Below, one piece after another: positions 43,633 through 52,855 of a stretch of DNA of 64,000 nt (its first letter is position 1; each line of letters starts with the position of its first letter). The stretch lies in assembly GCF_019956555.1 (NCBI RefSeq), contig NZ_JAHBDQ010000071.1, positions 1 through 64,000 of the forward strand, written 5' to 3'. The notes beneath the pieces are model-generated. The model saw only the letters and a program-made list of their open reading frames with translations, was not told the origin of the DNA and searched no databases. This DNA is from Pseudomonas sp. A-RE-19 (GTDB lineage Bacteria; Pseudomonadota; Gammaproteobacteria; Pseudomonadales; Pseudomonadaceae). The position numbers and the translations under genes were made by a program.

Positions 43633-44988
43633 ATGGATTATGCACAATCAACAAAAGAAGCGGGTACGTTGGATCCTACTTTCGGGGATAACGGAATGGT
43701 GCTCCTGCCGCTACCAGGAATCAGCGGCTACATACCAAGCGCTTTTCATGCTTCGCCTGATAAGAAATTACTTATTGCGTTGCGAGCAAACGTTTCAGAG
43801 AAGGTTCCAGCCAAAGTAGTTCGGGTGAATGAGAATGGAACAATAGATACAACGTTCGGCATCGAGGGTGCGGCTAACGTGCCTTTAGAGGATGACTTAT
43901 GGTTAGTACCGAGCGCGCTGTATCCGGCGCAAAGCGGTGGGTGGATCATTACTGGCACTGCCATTCGCGCAACGGAAGAGGGAGAGGATAATCCCGATCT
44001 GGCTGTTATAAAGCTCAAGGATGATGGTCAATTAGATGACGCCTTCGGAACAAGAGGTAGGCTCATCATCACTATTGCTGATCTCGGACTTGAAGCAGCA
44101 AGTGGCGTCAAATTTAAGCCTCGTAGGGATGCCGAGAAAGCGAGTGACGACGCTATGGTGGCAGGTACTATCGGTGGGGCTGATATTCGGTTGCAAGACG
44201 ACAAGATTGTATTGGTCAGTACTGTTTTTTTTGGATTCGACAATTTGAGAGGGCTGGTGCTACGTCTTCATTCAAATGGCAAGTTCGATACGAGTTTCAA
44301 CAAGACTGGTTTTGTGTTCATCGAAGTCCCTGATCATCCCGCTGCTACTAATTATGCTCACGGCGTGAAAGTTCAGCCTGATCTCAAAGTACTGGTTTGT
44401 GGCAATGTTTTCAGGAGCGAAGGCGAGTATCCAGACGCTTATTTAATGCGCTATAACCGAGACGGTACTGTCGACACTACGTTTGGGGCCGCTAAGAATG
44501 GAGTGGTGATTATCTCCGATAGCAAAAAATGGCTTGAACTTTATTCGATAGCACTCAAGCCAGATGGCGGAGTCGTCGCTGCAGGTCACTCTGCCATGGA
44601 TAAGGCGTTAATTATCGCCCTTGACGCCAACGGTAGCTTCAATCTTGCGTTCAATCAGGGGCAGCCTTTGTTCTCTGGCTTTTTGAGGAACCTTTCTTGG
44701 TTTCGGTCCATCTTGCAGCAAGACGGAAAAATCATAACCGTTGGGGTAAGTAATTCGGCACAGTTCCCCACCAATGCTGCAACGGTTACTGCGCGTTTTG
44801 ATGCTCACGGCAAGCTGGATGAAACCTTTGCGGGGCAAGGCTGGACTTTGATCGATAAGGAGCTCAGCCATGCTATATACCGGGATTCTGCGCTGATGCC
44901 GGATGAGCGCTTGGTTGTGTGCGGTTTTTTTATGGGTGCTGCTTCGGGGTATGTGGCACGTTATCTGGGAGGAGAGTCAGTTCGATAG
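43633..44988 (+). CDS. delta-60 repeat beta-propeller protein, copy 1
   Basis: A 451-residue protein made of delta-60 (DUF5122) repeats, each with a pattern like GTLDPTFGDNGMV, GTIDTTFGIEG, GQLDDAFGTRG, GKFDTSFNKTG, GTVDTTFGA and GKLDETFAGQG. About seven or eight repeats predict a beta-propeller. There is no signal peptide or membrane segment. GGAGCAAG lies before the ATG. Function unknown. It is about 50% similar by eye to the neighbour at 45467-46819, which has the same length, repeat number and C-terminus (GYVARYLGG versus GYVVRYLA). Confidence 0.8.
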   Translation: MDYAQSTKEAGTLDPTFGDNGMVLLPLPGISGYIPSAFHASPDKKLLIALRANVSEKVPAKVVRVNENGTIDTTFGIEGAANVPLEDDLWLVPSALYPAQSGGWIITGTAIRATEEGEDNPDLAVIKLKDDGQLDDAFGTRGRLIITIADLGLEAASGVKFKPRRDAEKASDDAMVAGTIGGADIRLQDDKIVLVSTVFFGFDNLRGLVLRLHSNGKFDTSFNKTGFVFIEVPDHPAATNYAHGVKVQPDLKVLVCGNVFRSEGEYPDAYLMRYNRDGTVDTTFGAAKNGVVIISDSKKWLELYSIALKPDGGVVAAGHSAMDKALIIALDANGSFNLAFNQGQPLFSGFLRNLSWFRSILQQDGKIITVGVSNSAQFPTNAATVTARFDAHGKLDETFAGQGWTLIDKELSHAIYRDSALMPDERLVVCGFFMGAASGYVARYLGGESVR

Positions 44989-45047
44989 CATCGGCGGGAA
45001 GGCCAAGTCTAAGGCTTGAGCTTCTTCAGGTAGGCTGAGGTGAATTC

Positions 45048-45111
45048 TTCGCGGGCAAGCCTCGCTCCTACAGGGTTTTGGTGGCCCGTAGGAGCGAGGC
45101 TTGCCCGCGAA
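45048..45111. repeat. BIME-type REP pair
   Basis: A perfect 24-bp inverted repeat (TTCGCGGGCAAGCCTCGC... and its complement) separated by about 16 bp. It is the same REP family as 63421-63512. Confidence 0.9.
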
Positions 45112-45137
45112 GCTTTTAGGCTTGGCTGAATTGTGAG

Positions 45138-45170
45138 GTGTCAACACCGGTTGAAAACTGACCCACCCCG
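45138..45170. mobile_element. possible IS21-type terminal fragment
   Basis: TGTCAACACCGGTTGAAAAC followed by TGACCCACC resembles, from memory, the terminal sequence of IS21-family elements in Pseudomonas. No transposase gene or second end is present, so at most it is a scar. Confidence 0.25.
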
Positions 45171-45244
45171 GCGATGTTTGAAGTCTGTTTATAGTCGTGA
45201 TGAAGCCGTTTCTCTTGGCACCACCTGACCCGATTTTCAGCTTG

Positions 45245-45318
45245 TCCTTCGGTCGGGGGATTCAGGACAAGTCGATTTAGATCAAGGGTAATCCGGCGTT
45301 GGTGATCTGGTGAGGGTT
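45245..45318 (+). pseudogene. fragment of an SCP2-like gene
   Basis: From 45257, GGGATTCAGGACAAGTCGAT, then TAGATCAAGGGTAA and CCGGCGTTGGTGATCTGG, matches 43362-43412 of the SCP2-like gene with only a few substitutions, one creating a TAG. Only about 60 bp remain. The following 150 bp also resemble the sequence between the SCP2-like gene and the first delta-60 gene (AACTGTCATT..TG..AGGTG). Confidence 0.75.
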
Positions 45319-45466
45319 AGAAGTTCGTGGCTCGATTAGTCGGTAATGTGGCTCAGGATGACTATTAAACTGTCATTTATGTCAGGTGATATCCGTTTAG
45401 TCGCCGTGCTTCACTGTGGTTGATGGTCCTTGATGGACAATTTTCTCAACACGATGGAGCGCGGTC

Positions 45467-46819
45467 ATGACTCAGGCACAGCAAGCAGCGGGCACTCTTG
45501 ATCCGGCCTTTGATATGAATGGCGTGGTCACACTGCCGTTCGGCGACGTAGTTGGCAGCATTCCCGCTGCCGTTCTCGCCCTGCCCGATAACAAATTACT
45601 CGTCGCGGTAGCCACCACTAAGCCACAGAACGCCCCCGCCAAGATTGCACGGCTGGAAGAAGACGGCAGCCTCGACCATACGTTCGGTATTCAGGGCATC
45701 GTTGAAATCCCTTTTGATAACGGAACGTGGTTTTCGCCCCGTCACCTGCATCCGCTGACGAATGAAGGATGGCTGATCACGGGTACTGCCGAGCGCGAAA
45801 CGGAGCCAGACCGTGTGGATATGGCGGTCGTGCGCCAGCTCAAGGACGGCACGCTGGACACCACCTTCGGTAAGGACGGTAAAGTCACCCTCAACATCAA
45901 TGACCTTATCGGCCCGTCTTCTGGTGCGCGTATCCTGACCCACCGCCATGACAAAAAAGGTGACGACAAGTTAGCTGAAAGCGCAGGTGGTGTCGGTGCG
46001 ACCGCCATCGCTAAACAGGACGGAAAGATTGTTCTGGTCAGTACCGTTCTTTTTGAGTTCAACAATCTGAAAGGGATTGTGATTCGACTGAACAAGGATG
46101 GCTCGCTGGACACGAGCTTCAACCTCAAAGGCTTCTTACTGGTTAAGTTACCGGGCATCGAGCATGTTTGGAACCAAGCTTCCGGTGTGGCCGTCCAGCA
46201 GGACGGCAAAGTTCTGGTATGTGGTGATTTCAGCAGAGAGCGCTCAGGTGAACGGCCTGGTGCTTATGTAATTCGCTATGACCAGGACGGTTACGTCGAT
46301 GCGGGTTATGGCGACAATAAGAACGGCGTTGTGACCATCATTGACAGCAGTCGATGGCTTAATCTTGGCTCAATGGCCTTGAAGTCTGACGGTGGGGTTG
46401 TAGCAATGGGGAGCGCAGAAAGCGATCGCCGCCGCGAGGGACTGATTGCCTCGCTAAACCCCAGCGGAAGTTTCAATCTTGTTTTTAACAACGGCAAACC
46501 ACTGTTCTCCAATCTCACGGAGCACGGTGTTTCCTGGCAGTGTTGTGTTCTGCAAACTGATGGAAAGCTGGTTGTCAGTGGCCAAGGTGGAGGCGTGTAT
46601 GTTGACGAAAATAGTTCGGTCGTGACTGCGCGTTATGCTCCCGATGGCTCTCTGGATGTGGAGTTTGCGGGTAAAGGATGGGCAGTCATCAACGATGAAA
46701 GCGGTATCGATTTGTTCAGGGGGGGCACAGCTATGGCGGATAATCGGGTGGTTGTTAGCGGTTATGTCGCCTTTGGTCCTATGCCTCCTCCGGGGTATGT
46801 GGTGCGCTACCTGGCTTGA
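45467..46819 (+). CDS. delta-60 repeat beta-propeller protein, copy 2
   Basis: A 450-residue paralogue of the preceding gene with the same repeat series: GTLDPAFDMNGVV, GSLDHTFGIQG, GTLDTTFGKDG, GSLDTSFNLKG, YVDAGYGDN and GSLDVEFAGKG. No export signal. GATGGAGCGCG lies before the ATG. GC content and codon bias are higher than in copy 1, so copy 2 is better adapted to the genome. Function unknown. Confidence 0.8.
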   Translation: MTQAQQAAGTLDPAFDMNGVVTLPFGDVVGSIPAAVLALPDNKLLVAVATTKPQNAPAKIARLEEDGSLDHTFGIQGIVEIPFDNGTWFSPRHLHPLTNEGWLITGTAERETEPDRVDMAVVRQLKDGTLDTTFGKDGKVTLNINDLIGPSSGARILTHRHDKKGDDKLAESAGGVGATAIAKQDGKIVLVSTVLFEFNNLKGIVIRLNKDGSLDTSFNLKGFLLVKLPGIEHVWNQASGVAVQQDGKVLVCGDFSRERSGERPGAYVIRYDQDGYVDAGYGDNKNGVVTIIDSSRWLNLGSMALKSDGGVVAMGSAESDRRREGLIASLNPSGSFNLVFNNGKPLFSNLTEHGVSWQCCVLQTDGKLVVSGQGGGVYVDENSSVVTARYAPDGSLDVEFAGKGWAVINDESGIDLFRGGTAMADNRVVVSGYVAFGPMPPPGYVVRYLA

Positions 46820-46845
46820 GGTCGTCAGTTATACCGAGGTGGATT

Positions 46846-46913
46846 CTTCGCGGGCGAGCCCGCTCCCACAGGGATCGACTAAATCCTGTGGGAGCGAGGC
46901 TTGCCCGCGAAGC
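46846..46913. repeat. BIME-type REP pair
   Basis: TTCGCGGGCGAGCCCGCTCC... and ...GGAGCGAGGCTTGCCCGCGAA form an imperfect inverted pair at the junction of the convergent delta-60 copy 2 and the YbaK-HDOD gene. Confidence 0.85.
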
Positions 46914-46916
46914 TTT

Positions 46917-48317
46917 TCAGGGTTGGCTGAATTGCGAAGCCAGTTCGCGCAGCAGAACTTCCGCTTCAAGCACTTTGCTGACGACGTCGTTAGCTTTGTC
47001 GCGAGTCAAGCCAACACGCTCCAGCAACGCATCCGGAATGTCTTCATCCGGCCCAGACCCAATCCCGCGACTACGTAGCAAACGCACCGCCAGGCATACA
47101 AGATTCGGATACTCGGCGTAGTCGCCGTCGTAGCTCGGGTCGTGCTGGAAGCGCAGGGCGGTGGCCAGTTCTTCGGGCATGTCCCAGTAGCGCATCAGCC
47201 ATGAGCCGATCTGTTCGCGGCTGATGCCTAGCAGGTGTTGTTCCACGTAGCTGTGGCACAGGTGCGGGTTGACCTCCAGGTGGCGGCAGATCAGCGAGAA
47301 GTGCGGCGGGAAGACGTGGGCCAGCAACAAGTAGCCGAAGTTGTGCAGCAGGCCGGCGAGGTAGGTCAGGCCGGCTTCCGGGCGCTGGGCGCGGGGCATG
47401 GCGCGGGTCAGGCCTTCGATGACGGCGGCGGTGTAGATCGATTGCTGCCAGTACGGCGTGGTGTGTTGCGGGTGGTCTTTGGGCAGGCTCAGGGTTTTGC
47501 CCAGGGCCAGGCCCAGCGCCAGGTTGATCACCAGGTCGAAACCCAGCACCCGGACGATCGCGTCTTCCACTGAACGAATCTTGCCCGGCGAGGCGTAGTA
47601 CGGCGACGCTGCCCAGCTGACGACTTGTGCGGCCAGGGCCGGGTCGGTTTCGACCACGCCGGTGATGTCGTCGATGGTGGCGTTGGGGTCGACCCGCAGT
47701 TTGATGATTTTCTGCGCGGTCTCGGCCAGCGGCGGAATCTCGATGGTCTCTTCCAGGCGCTGCTGAATGCGCCGCGCGGTGAACGCTTGCACGGCCTGGG
47801 TGATTTCCTCGCGGTCATCGTGAGGGCGGTCGAGGTTCGGGCGGATGCGGGTCACGGCTTCGCCGAAATTGCCGGCGCTGGCCTTGGTGAGCATGGTTTT
47901 GAAATCGTCGCTGGTGATTTCCAGCAGCACGCCCGGCTCGCCCGAGTTGATCAGCAACTTCGGTTCGCGCAGCAGGCTTTCTTCATACAGGCACGGTGAG
48001 CTGGTGAGTGCCGGCAGGCCGGGCAGCAGGCTCAGGCTGTGTTTGCCGAGCATCTTTACCTGGCGTTCGGTGGGTACAGCCGTCAACCGGCGGCCAGTGA
48101 GTTCGGCGAGGCGGTTGAGGTCCAGCAATTGGTTCTGGGGAAACAGCACCATGAGTGCGCCGACGGCATCGTCCAGCAAAACGGCCTGCACTTTGCGCGC
48201 GGCGTTCAGGCCGTGATGGTCGAGGACTTCTTCATAGGCGATGCCCAGCTTGCCGAGCAGCAGTCGAATAACAGACGGAGCGTGCGGGGTTTCGGGGGCG
48301 AGGGCAGCTTCTGTCAT
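46917..48317 (-). CDS. YbaK/aminoacyl-tRNA deacylase-like plus HDOD domain protein
   Basis: A 466-residue two-domain protein. The N-terminal part (about 15-155) resembles YbaK/ProX editing domains (GIAYEEVLDHHG, LDLNRLAELTGRRL, LPGLPALTSSPCLYEESLL). The C-terminal HDOD domain (about 190-400; ETIEIPPLAETAQKIIKLR, DPALAAQVVSWAAS, AGLLHNFGYLLLAHVFP) is a signalling module related to HD hydrolases, lacking full metal ligands. The fusion is common in Pseudomonas; its function is unclear. This gene marks the return of the conserved backbone to the right of the accessory island. Confidence 0.88.
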   Translation of the reverse strand: MTEAALAPETPHAPSVIRLLLGKLGIAYEEVLDHHGLNAARKVQAVLLDDAVGALMVLFPQNQLLDLNRLAELTGRRLTAVPTERQVKMLGKHSLSLLPGLPALTSSPCLYEESLLREPKLLINSGEPGVLLEITSDDFKTMLTKASAGNFGEAVTRIRPNLDRPHDDREEITQAVQAFTARRIQQRLEETIEIPPLAETAQKIIKLRVDPNATIDDITGVVETDPALAAQVVSWAASPYYASPGKIRSVEDAIVRVLGFDLVINLALGLALGKTLSLPKDHPQHTTPYWQQSIYTAAVIEGLTRAMPRAQRPEAGLTYLAGLLHNFGYLLLAHVFPPHFSLICRHLEVNPHLCHSYVEQHLLGISREQIGSWLMRYWDMPEELATALRFQHDPSYDGDYAEYPNLVCLAVRLLRSRGIGSGPDEDIPDALLERVGLTRDKANDVVSKVLEAEVLLRELASQFSQP

Positions 48318-48395
48318 GGTCTGTATCCGTTTTCAAACAATTGCAGGAGTATAACCAGCTTGTTTAAAGGCAGGGTCCAGAAACTGCGACAGTGC

Positions 48396-50471
48396 TCACA
48401 CTTGGCCGTATTGCTGCCCATGGCGTAGCCAGCGATCGAGCAGCGGGCTGACGTGATCCGGCCAGCGCTCGAGCAACGCCTGGGCGGCATCGCGCACGGC
48501 GGGCAGCAAATCGGCGTCGCGCATCAGGTCCGCGACCTTGAATTGCAGCAGACCGGTCTGGCGCGTGCCGAGCATTTCGCCGGGGCCGCGCAGTTCGAGG
48601 TCTTTTTCAGCGATGACAAAACCGTCGTTGGTTTCGCGCATGATGCCCAGCCGCTGACGGCCGATCTGCGACAGCGGCGGATGGTAAAGCAGCACGCAAT
48701 GGCTGACGGCGCTGCCCCGACCGACACGGCCACGCAGTTGGTGCAGCTGCGCGAGCCCGAGGCGCTCGGGGTTTTCGATGATCATCAGGCTGGCGTTGGG
48801 CACGTCGACGCCGACTTCGATCACCGTGGTGGCGACCAGTAGTTGCAGGTTGCCGGCCTTGAATTCGGCCATCACCGCAGCTTTCTCGGCGGGCTTCATG
48901 CGGCCGTGGATCAAGCCGACTTTCAACTCGCCGAGGGCGGCGGTGAGGTCTTCATACGTGGTTTCGGCGGCCTGACAGGTCAGCTCTTCAGACTCTTCGA
49001 TCAGCGTGCACACCCAATAGGCCTGTCGCCCTTCGGCACAAGCGCCGCGCACCCGTTCGATCACTTCAACGCGCCGGGTGTCGGTGACCAGCACCGTGTT
49101 TACAGGCGTACGGCCGGGCGGCAGCTCGTCGAGGATCGAGGTGTCGAGGTCGGCGTAGGCGCTCATGGCCAGCGTCCGGGGAATCGGCGTGGCGGTCATG
49201 ATCAACTGGTGCGGACACATCCGCCCGCCGACGCCTTTCTGCCGCAATGCCAGGCGCTGCTGCACGCCGAAGCGGTGTTGTTCGTCGATGATCGCCAGCG
49301 CCAGGTTCTTGAACTGCACTTCGTCCTGGAACAGCGCGTGGGTGCCGACCACCATGGGCGTACCGTTGGCGATTTGCTCCAGCGCGGCGACGCGGTTTTT
49401 GCCCTTGAGCTTGCCGGCCAGCCACGCGACTTCAATGCCCAGCGGTTCGAGCCAGCGCTTGAAGGTGATGAAGTGCTGCTCGGCGAGAATTTCAGTGGGC
49501 GCCATCAATGCGACTTGGTAACCGGCCTCCAGCGCCTGAAGCGCGGCGAGGGCGGCGACCACGGTTTTGCCGGCGCCAACGTCGCCTTGAATCAACCGCA
49601 GCATCGGCTCGTGCTGACTGAGGTCGTAAGCGATTTCGTTGCCGACCCGTTGCTGGGCGCCGGTCGGCGTGAAGCCGAGGTTGGCCAAATACTGAGCGGG
49701 CAGCTTGGTGGCTTTCGGCATGGCCGGCGCGCGCAGGGCACGCATGCTCTCGCGCAGGCGCTGCTGAGACAGTTGATGGGTCAGCAGTTCTTCGAAGGCC
49801 AAACGGTGTTGGGCCCAGTGATGACCGAGGGCGAGTTCGTCGACATCGGCATCGGCGGGCGGGTGATGCAGGTAGCGGATCGCATCGGCCAGCGGCGCCA
49901 GTTGATAGTCCCGGGCCAGTTCGGTCGGCAGCCAGTCGGGCAGGCTGCTGGGGCCGAGCAGGGTCAGGGTTTGCATGCACAGTTGGCGCAAACGCTGCTG
50001 GGTCAGGCCTTCGGTGAGCGGGTAGACCGGGGTCAGGGTTTCATCCACCGGCGGCGGCTCGTCGCCGGTGATGGCGCGGTATTCCGGGTGGTAGATCTCC
50101 AGCCCCGACGCACCGGGCCGCGCCTCGCCGTAGCAGCGAATGCGCGTGCCGCGTTTGAGGCCTTCTTTCTGGGCGTTGCTGAAATGGTAGAAACGCAGGC
50201 TGAGCCCGCCGGTGCCGTCCTGCAGACGAACAACCAGACTGCGGCGCCGGCCCATGACCACGTCGGCGCCGCTGACGGTGCCTTCGATCACGGCGTCCTG
50301 GCCCGGTCGCAAATGGCCGATCGGGACCACACGGGTGCGATCCTGATAACGCAGCGGCAGGTGGAACAGCACGTCCTGGAGATTCTCCAGGCCGACCTTG
50401 GCCAGTTTCTCGGCCATGGCTTCGCCGACACCCTTGAGTGCCGTCACCGACACTTGCGACAACTCGGTCAT
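48396..50471 (-). CDS. recG: ATP-dependent DNA helicase RecG
   Basis: A 691-residue branch-migration helicase that reverses stalled forks and processes Holliday junctions. An N-terminal wedge/OB domain (about 50-150) precedes helicase motif I GDVGAGKT near residue 295, the DEQH box (IIDEQHRFGVQQR), motif III TATPIPRTLA, and motif VI LHQLRGRVGRG, followed by the TRG-type tail (ELRGPGEMLGTRQTG). It ends 78 bp from the HDOD gene; oxyR lies 9 bp upstream on the same strand. Confidence 0.97.
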   Translation of the reverse strand: MTELSQVSVTALKGVGEAMAEKLAKVGLENLQDVLFHLPLRYQDRTRVVPIGHLRPGQDAVIEGTVSGADVVMGRRRSLVVRLQDGTGGLSLRFYHFSNAQKEGLKRGTRIRCYGEARPGASGLEIYHPEYRAITGDEPPPVDETLTPVYPLTEGLTQQRLRQLCMQTLTLLGPSSLPDWLPTELARDYQLAPLADAIRYLHHPPADADVDELALGHHWAQHRLAFEELLTHQLSQQRLRESMRALRAPAMPKATKLPAQYLANLGFTPTGAQQRVGNEIAYDLSQHEPMLRLIQGDVGAGKTVVAALAALQALEAGYQVALMAPTEILAEQHFITFKRWLEPLGIEVAWLAGKLKGKNRVAALEQIANGTPMVVGTHALFQDEVQFKNLALAIIDEQHRFGVQQRLALRQKGVGGRMCPHQLIMTATPIPRTLAMSAYADLDTSILDELPPGRTPVNTVLVTDTRRVEVIERVRGACAEGRQAYWVCTLIEESEELTCQAAETTYEDLTAALGELKVGLIHGRMKPAEKAAVMAEFKAGNLQLLVATTVIEVGVDVPNASLMIIENPERLGLAQLHQLRGRVGRGSAVSHCVLLYHPPLSQIGRQRLGIMRETNDGFVIAEKDLELRGPGEMLGTRQTGLLQFKVADLMRDADLLPAVRDAAQALLERWPDHVSPLLDRWLRHGQQYGQV

Positions 50472-50480
50472 GACAGCGAC

Positions 50481-51410
50481 TTAACCGGCCACCACCGGCG
50501 CGGGCGGCTTGGCCACCGAGCACAGGCGAATGGAGTCGGCGAGGATTTCAATCGCTTTCGGCCGCGGGAAGCTCGCGCGCCAGGCGATGGCCACGGTGCG
50601 GAACGGCACGGGCGCGCTCAGTGGTCGCACTTCGATCACGCCGGGCGCGTAGTGATGGCTGTCCACCGCCGACAGCGGCAGGATCGAAATGCCCAGGCCG
50701 GAGGCGACCATGTGGCGAATGGTTTCCAGTGAGCTGGATTCCACCGTGGTGTGTTTGGCGCCGTCGTTGCCTTTGGCCAGGGTCGGGCAGGCTTCCAGCA
50801 CTTGATCGCGGAAGCAGTGGCCTTCGCCGAGCAGCAGCAGGCTCTTGTCGTTGAGCAGGGCGGCGTCGATGGTTTCTTTTTGCGTCCACGGGTGCTGGGC
50901 CGGCATCAAGACGTAGAACGGCTCGTCGTAGAGCTGCAAGGTCAGCACGTCGGCTTCGTTGAACGGCAGGGCGATGATGATCGCGTCGAGCTCGCCGTTG
51001 CGCAGTTTGTCGCGCAGCACGTGGGTGAAGTTTTCTTCGATGTACAACGGCATCTGCGGGGCGACCCGGTGCAGTTGTGGAATCAGGTGCGGGAACAGGT
51101 AGGGGCCGACGGTATAGATCGCGCCGACTTTCAGCGGGGCGGTCAGCTGGTTCTTGCCGGCCTGGGCCAGTTCGCGGATGCCTTGGGCCTGTTCCAGGAC
51201 TTTCTGCGCCTGGGCGACAATGCCTTCGCCGACCGGGGTCAGGCGCACGGCGCTCTTGCTGCGCTCGAAAATCAGCACACCGAGTTCGTCTTCAAGCTTT
51301 TTCACGCCCACCGACAGGGTCGGCTGACTGACGTGGCAACGCTCGGCCGCGTGACCGAAGTGCTGCTCTTGGGCGAGGGTAACGATGTAGCGTAATTCTG
51401 TGAGAGTCAT
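50481..51410 (-). CDS. oxyR: hydrogen-peroxide-sensing LysR regulator OxyR
   Basis: A 309-residue LysR-type regulator. The N-terminal helix-turn-helix (FGHAAERCHVSQPTLSVGVKKLE) is followed by a substrate-like domain with the redox pair Cys199 and Cys208 in EGHCFRDQVLEACP. Peroxide forms the disulfide and switches on catalase and peroxidase genes. Placement next to recG is the Pseudomonas norm, and the two are probably co-transcribed (stop-to-start gap 9 bp). Confidence 0.97.
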   Translation of the reverse strand: MTLTELRYIVTLAQEQHFGHAAERCHVSQPTLSVGVKKLEDELGVLIFERSKSAVRLTPVGEGIVAQAQKVLEQAQGIRELAQAGKNQLTAPLKVGAIYTVGPYLFPHLIPQLHRVAPQMPLYIEENFTHVLRDKLRNGELDAIIIALPFNEADVLTLQLYDEPFYVLMPAQHPWTQKETIDAALLNDKSLLLLGEGHCFRDQVLEACPTLAKGNDGAKHTTVESSSLETIRHMVASGLGISILPLSAVDSHHYAPGVIEVRPLSAPVPFRTVAIAWRASFPRPKAIEILADSIRLCSVAKPPAPVVAG

Positions 51411-51528
51411 AGCAAGCGTCCATGAAGTTGCGAGCCAAGCATACCGGCTGCAATCGATAGACGCACGTTATCAGACTGAATGTGCTGAGTGACACAGGGC
51501 AATGCGTGTTTGGCGTTTCCAGATATGC

Positions 51529-51553
51529 AAAAAGGCACCTTTTGGTGCCTTTT
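51529..51553 (-). terminator. terminator of the exbB-exbD-tonB unit
   Basis: AAAAGGCACC, loop TTTT, GGTGCCTTTT. The symmetrical A/T tracts make it able to act in both directions. It lies between tonB and oxyR on the minus strand, after the REP pair at 51571-51661. Confidence 0.8.
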
Positions 51554-51570
51554 ATGGTTGTTACATAACC

Positions 51571-51661
51571 CTGTGGGAGCGAGCCTGCTCGCGATGGCGG
51601 TTTAACAGTCAATGGAGATGTTGAATATTATGGCCTCATCGCGAGCAGGCTCGCTCCCACA
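51571..51661. repeat. BIME-type REP pair
   Basis: CTGTGGGAGCGAGCCTGCTC.. (51571-51595) and its inverted partner (51638-51661) flank a 42-bp spacer. Arms and spacer are nearly identical to the copy at 54915-55005. Confidence 0.9.
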
Positions 51662-51677
51662 TTGGTTCGGCGGTGTT

Positions 51678-52424
51678 TTAACGGCGACGTTCCAGCGAGT
51701 AAACAAACGGTGCAGTAATCTCGATGGAGCCGTTGGTCAGCATATCAGCCGGTGGCTTGGGCAGCGGTCGGGCATCACGGATCATTTGCAAGGTGGCCCG
51801 GTCCAGATCGGCGTTGCCGGAGCGGTCCACCAGTTCGAATGACAACACATTACCTTCAGCATCCACCACGAAGCGCAGGCGGTTTAAACCTTCCTTGTTG
51901 CGCATCCGTGCAGCGGCCGGATATTTCTTGTGTTTGGCCAGATGAGCGAGCAATTCGCTTTGCCAGCTGGCCTTGGCCGCTTGCTGCGCCGGTGATGGCC
52001 CCGGTGCCGGCTGAGCGGATTTCTCCGTCGGTGCCTGGGTCGGTTGCGCGTCGCTCGGTTTTTCCTCGGAGGGTTTCTCCTTCGGCGGCTCCGGCTTTTT
52101 CTCCACAGGCTTGGGCGGTTGAGGCTTGGGCTTGGGTTTGACCGGTTTCGGCACGGCAATCTCGGCCTTCGGCGCTTCAGCGAGTTTCGGCAGCGGCAGC
52201 TCTTCCACTGGCGCCGGTGGCTGCGGCGGCGTGATCACTTTCGGTGGGGCGGGCGGTGGCGGGGCCGGAAGCGGCGCCAACTCGACCATCATCGCTTGCG
52301 GCGGCAGTTCGATCGGCGGGCGCGACGTCCAGTTCAGCGCCAGCGCAATGGCCAGCGCATGGACGCCCAGCACCACGGCCAGGCTCGCGCTGTAACGCGT
52401 CAGCTTTTGGCGCGTGTTGATCAT
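51678..52424 (-). CDS. tonB: energy transducer TonB
   Basis: A 248-residue protein. A single N-terminal membrane helix (about 12-31, LAVVLGVHALAIALAL with the conserved His) precedes a Pro/Lys/Glu-rich periplasm-spanning region (about 40-150) and a C-terminal receptor-contact domain (about 160-248; YPAAARMRNKEGLNRLRF). It carries proton-motive energy from ExbB-ExbD to outer-membrane siderophore and vitamin receptors. It overlaps exbD by 4 bp (ATGA-type). Confidence 0.95.
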   Translation of the reverse strand: MINTRQKLTRYSASLAVVLGVHALAIALALNWTSRPPIELPPQAMMVELAPLPAPPPPAPPKVITPPQPPAPVEELPLPKLAEAPKAEIAVPKPVKPKPKPQPPKPVEKKPEPPKEKPSEEKPSDAQPTQAPTEKSAQPAPGPSPAQQAAKASWQSELLAHLAKHKKYPAAARMRNKEGLNRLRFVVDAEGNVLSFELVDRSGNADLDRATLQMIRDARPLPKPPADMLTNGSIEITAPFVYSLERRR

Positions 52425-52849
52425 TTCTTGACTGCCGTCTCGAGTCCGACCAGGCCTACCTTCAGGTAACCGGCGGCGCGCAGGGCGTCCATCACGCTCA
52501 TCAGGTCGCCGTAGTCCACGCCTTTGTCGGCCTGGAAGAAGATCGTCGTGTCTTTCTTGCCCTGGGTCTTGGCGTCGAGTGTGGCGCCGAGTGCTGCGGC
52601 CGTCACTTCGTCTTCGCCGAGGAACAGGCGCTGATCGGCTTTGACGCTGAGGAACACCGGCTTCTCTGGCCGCGGCGCCGGTTTGGCGGTGGAGGCGGGG
52701 AGGTCGACCTTGATGTCCACGGTGGCCAGTGGCGCCGCCACCATGAAGATGATCAACAGCACCAGCATCACGTCGATGAACGGCGTGACGTTGATTTCGT
52801 GGTTCTCGGCCAGATCGTCGTCTGCGCCTTCTTTCAAATGCAGGCCCAT
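52421..52849 (-). CDS. exbD: TonB-complex protein ExbD
   Basis: A 142-residue protein with one membrane helix bearing the essential proton-carrying Asp (NVTPFIDVMLVLLIIFMVAAP, about residues 20-40) and a periplasmic domain ending ALRAAGYLKVGLVGLE. It lies 6 bp after exbB. Confidence 0.97.
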   Translation of the reverse strand: MGLHLKEGADDDLAENHEINVTPFIDVMLVLLIIFMVAAPLATVDIKVDLPASTAKPAPRPEKPVFLSVKADQRLFLGEDEVTAAALGATLDAKTQGKKDTTIFFQADKGVDYGDLMSVMDALRAAGYLKVGLVGLETAVKK

Positions 52850-52855
52850 GGCCGA

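Noticed and set aside
48843..50732. 629-codon frame opposite recG
   Set aside because: Antisense shadow of recG, with no start signal and biased composition.
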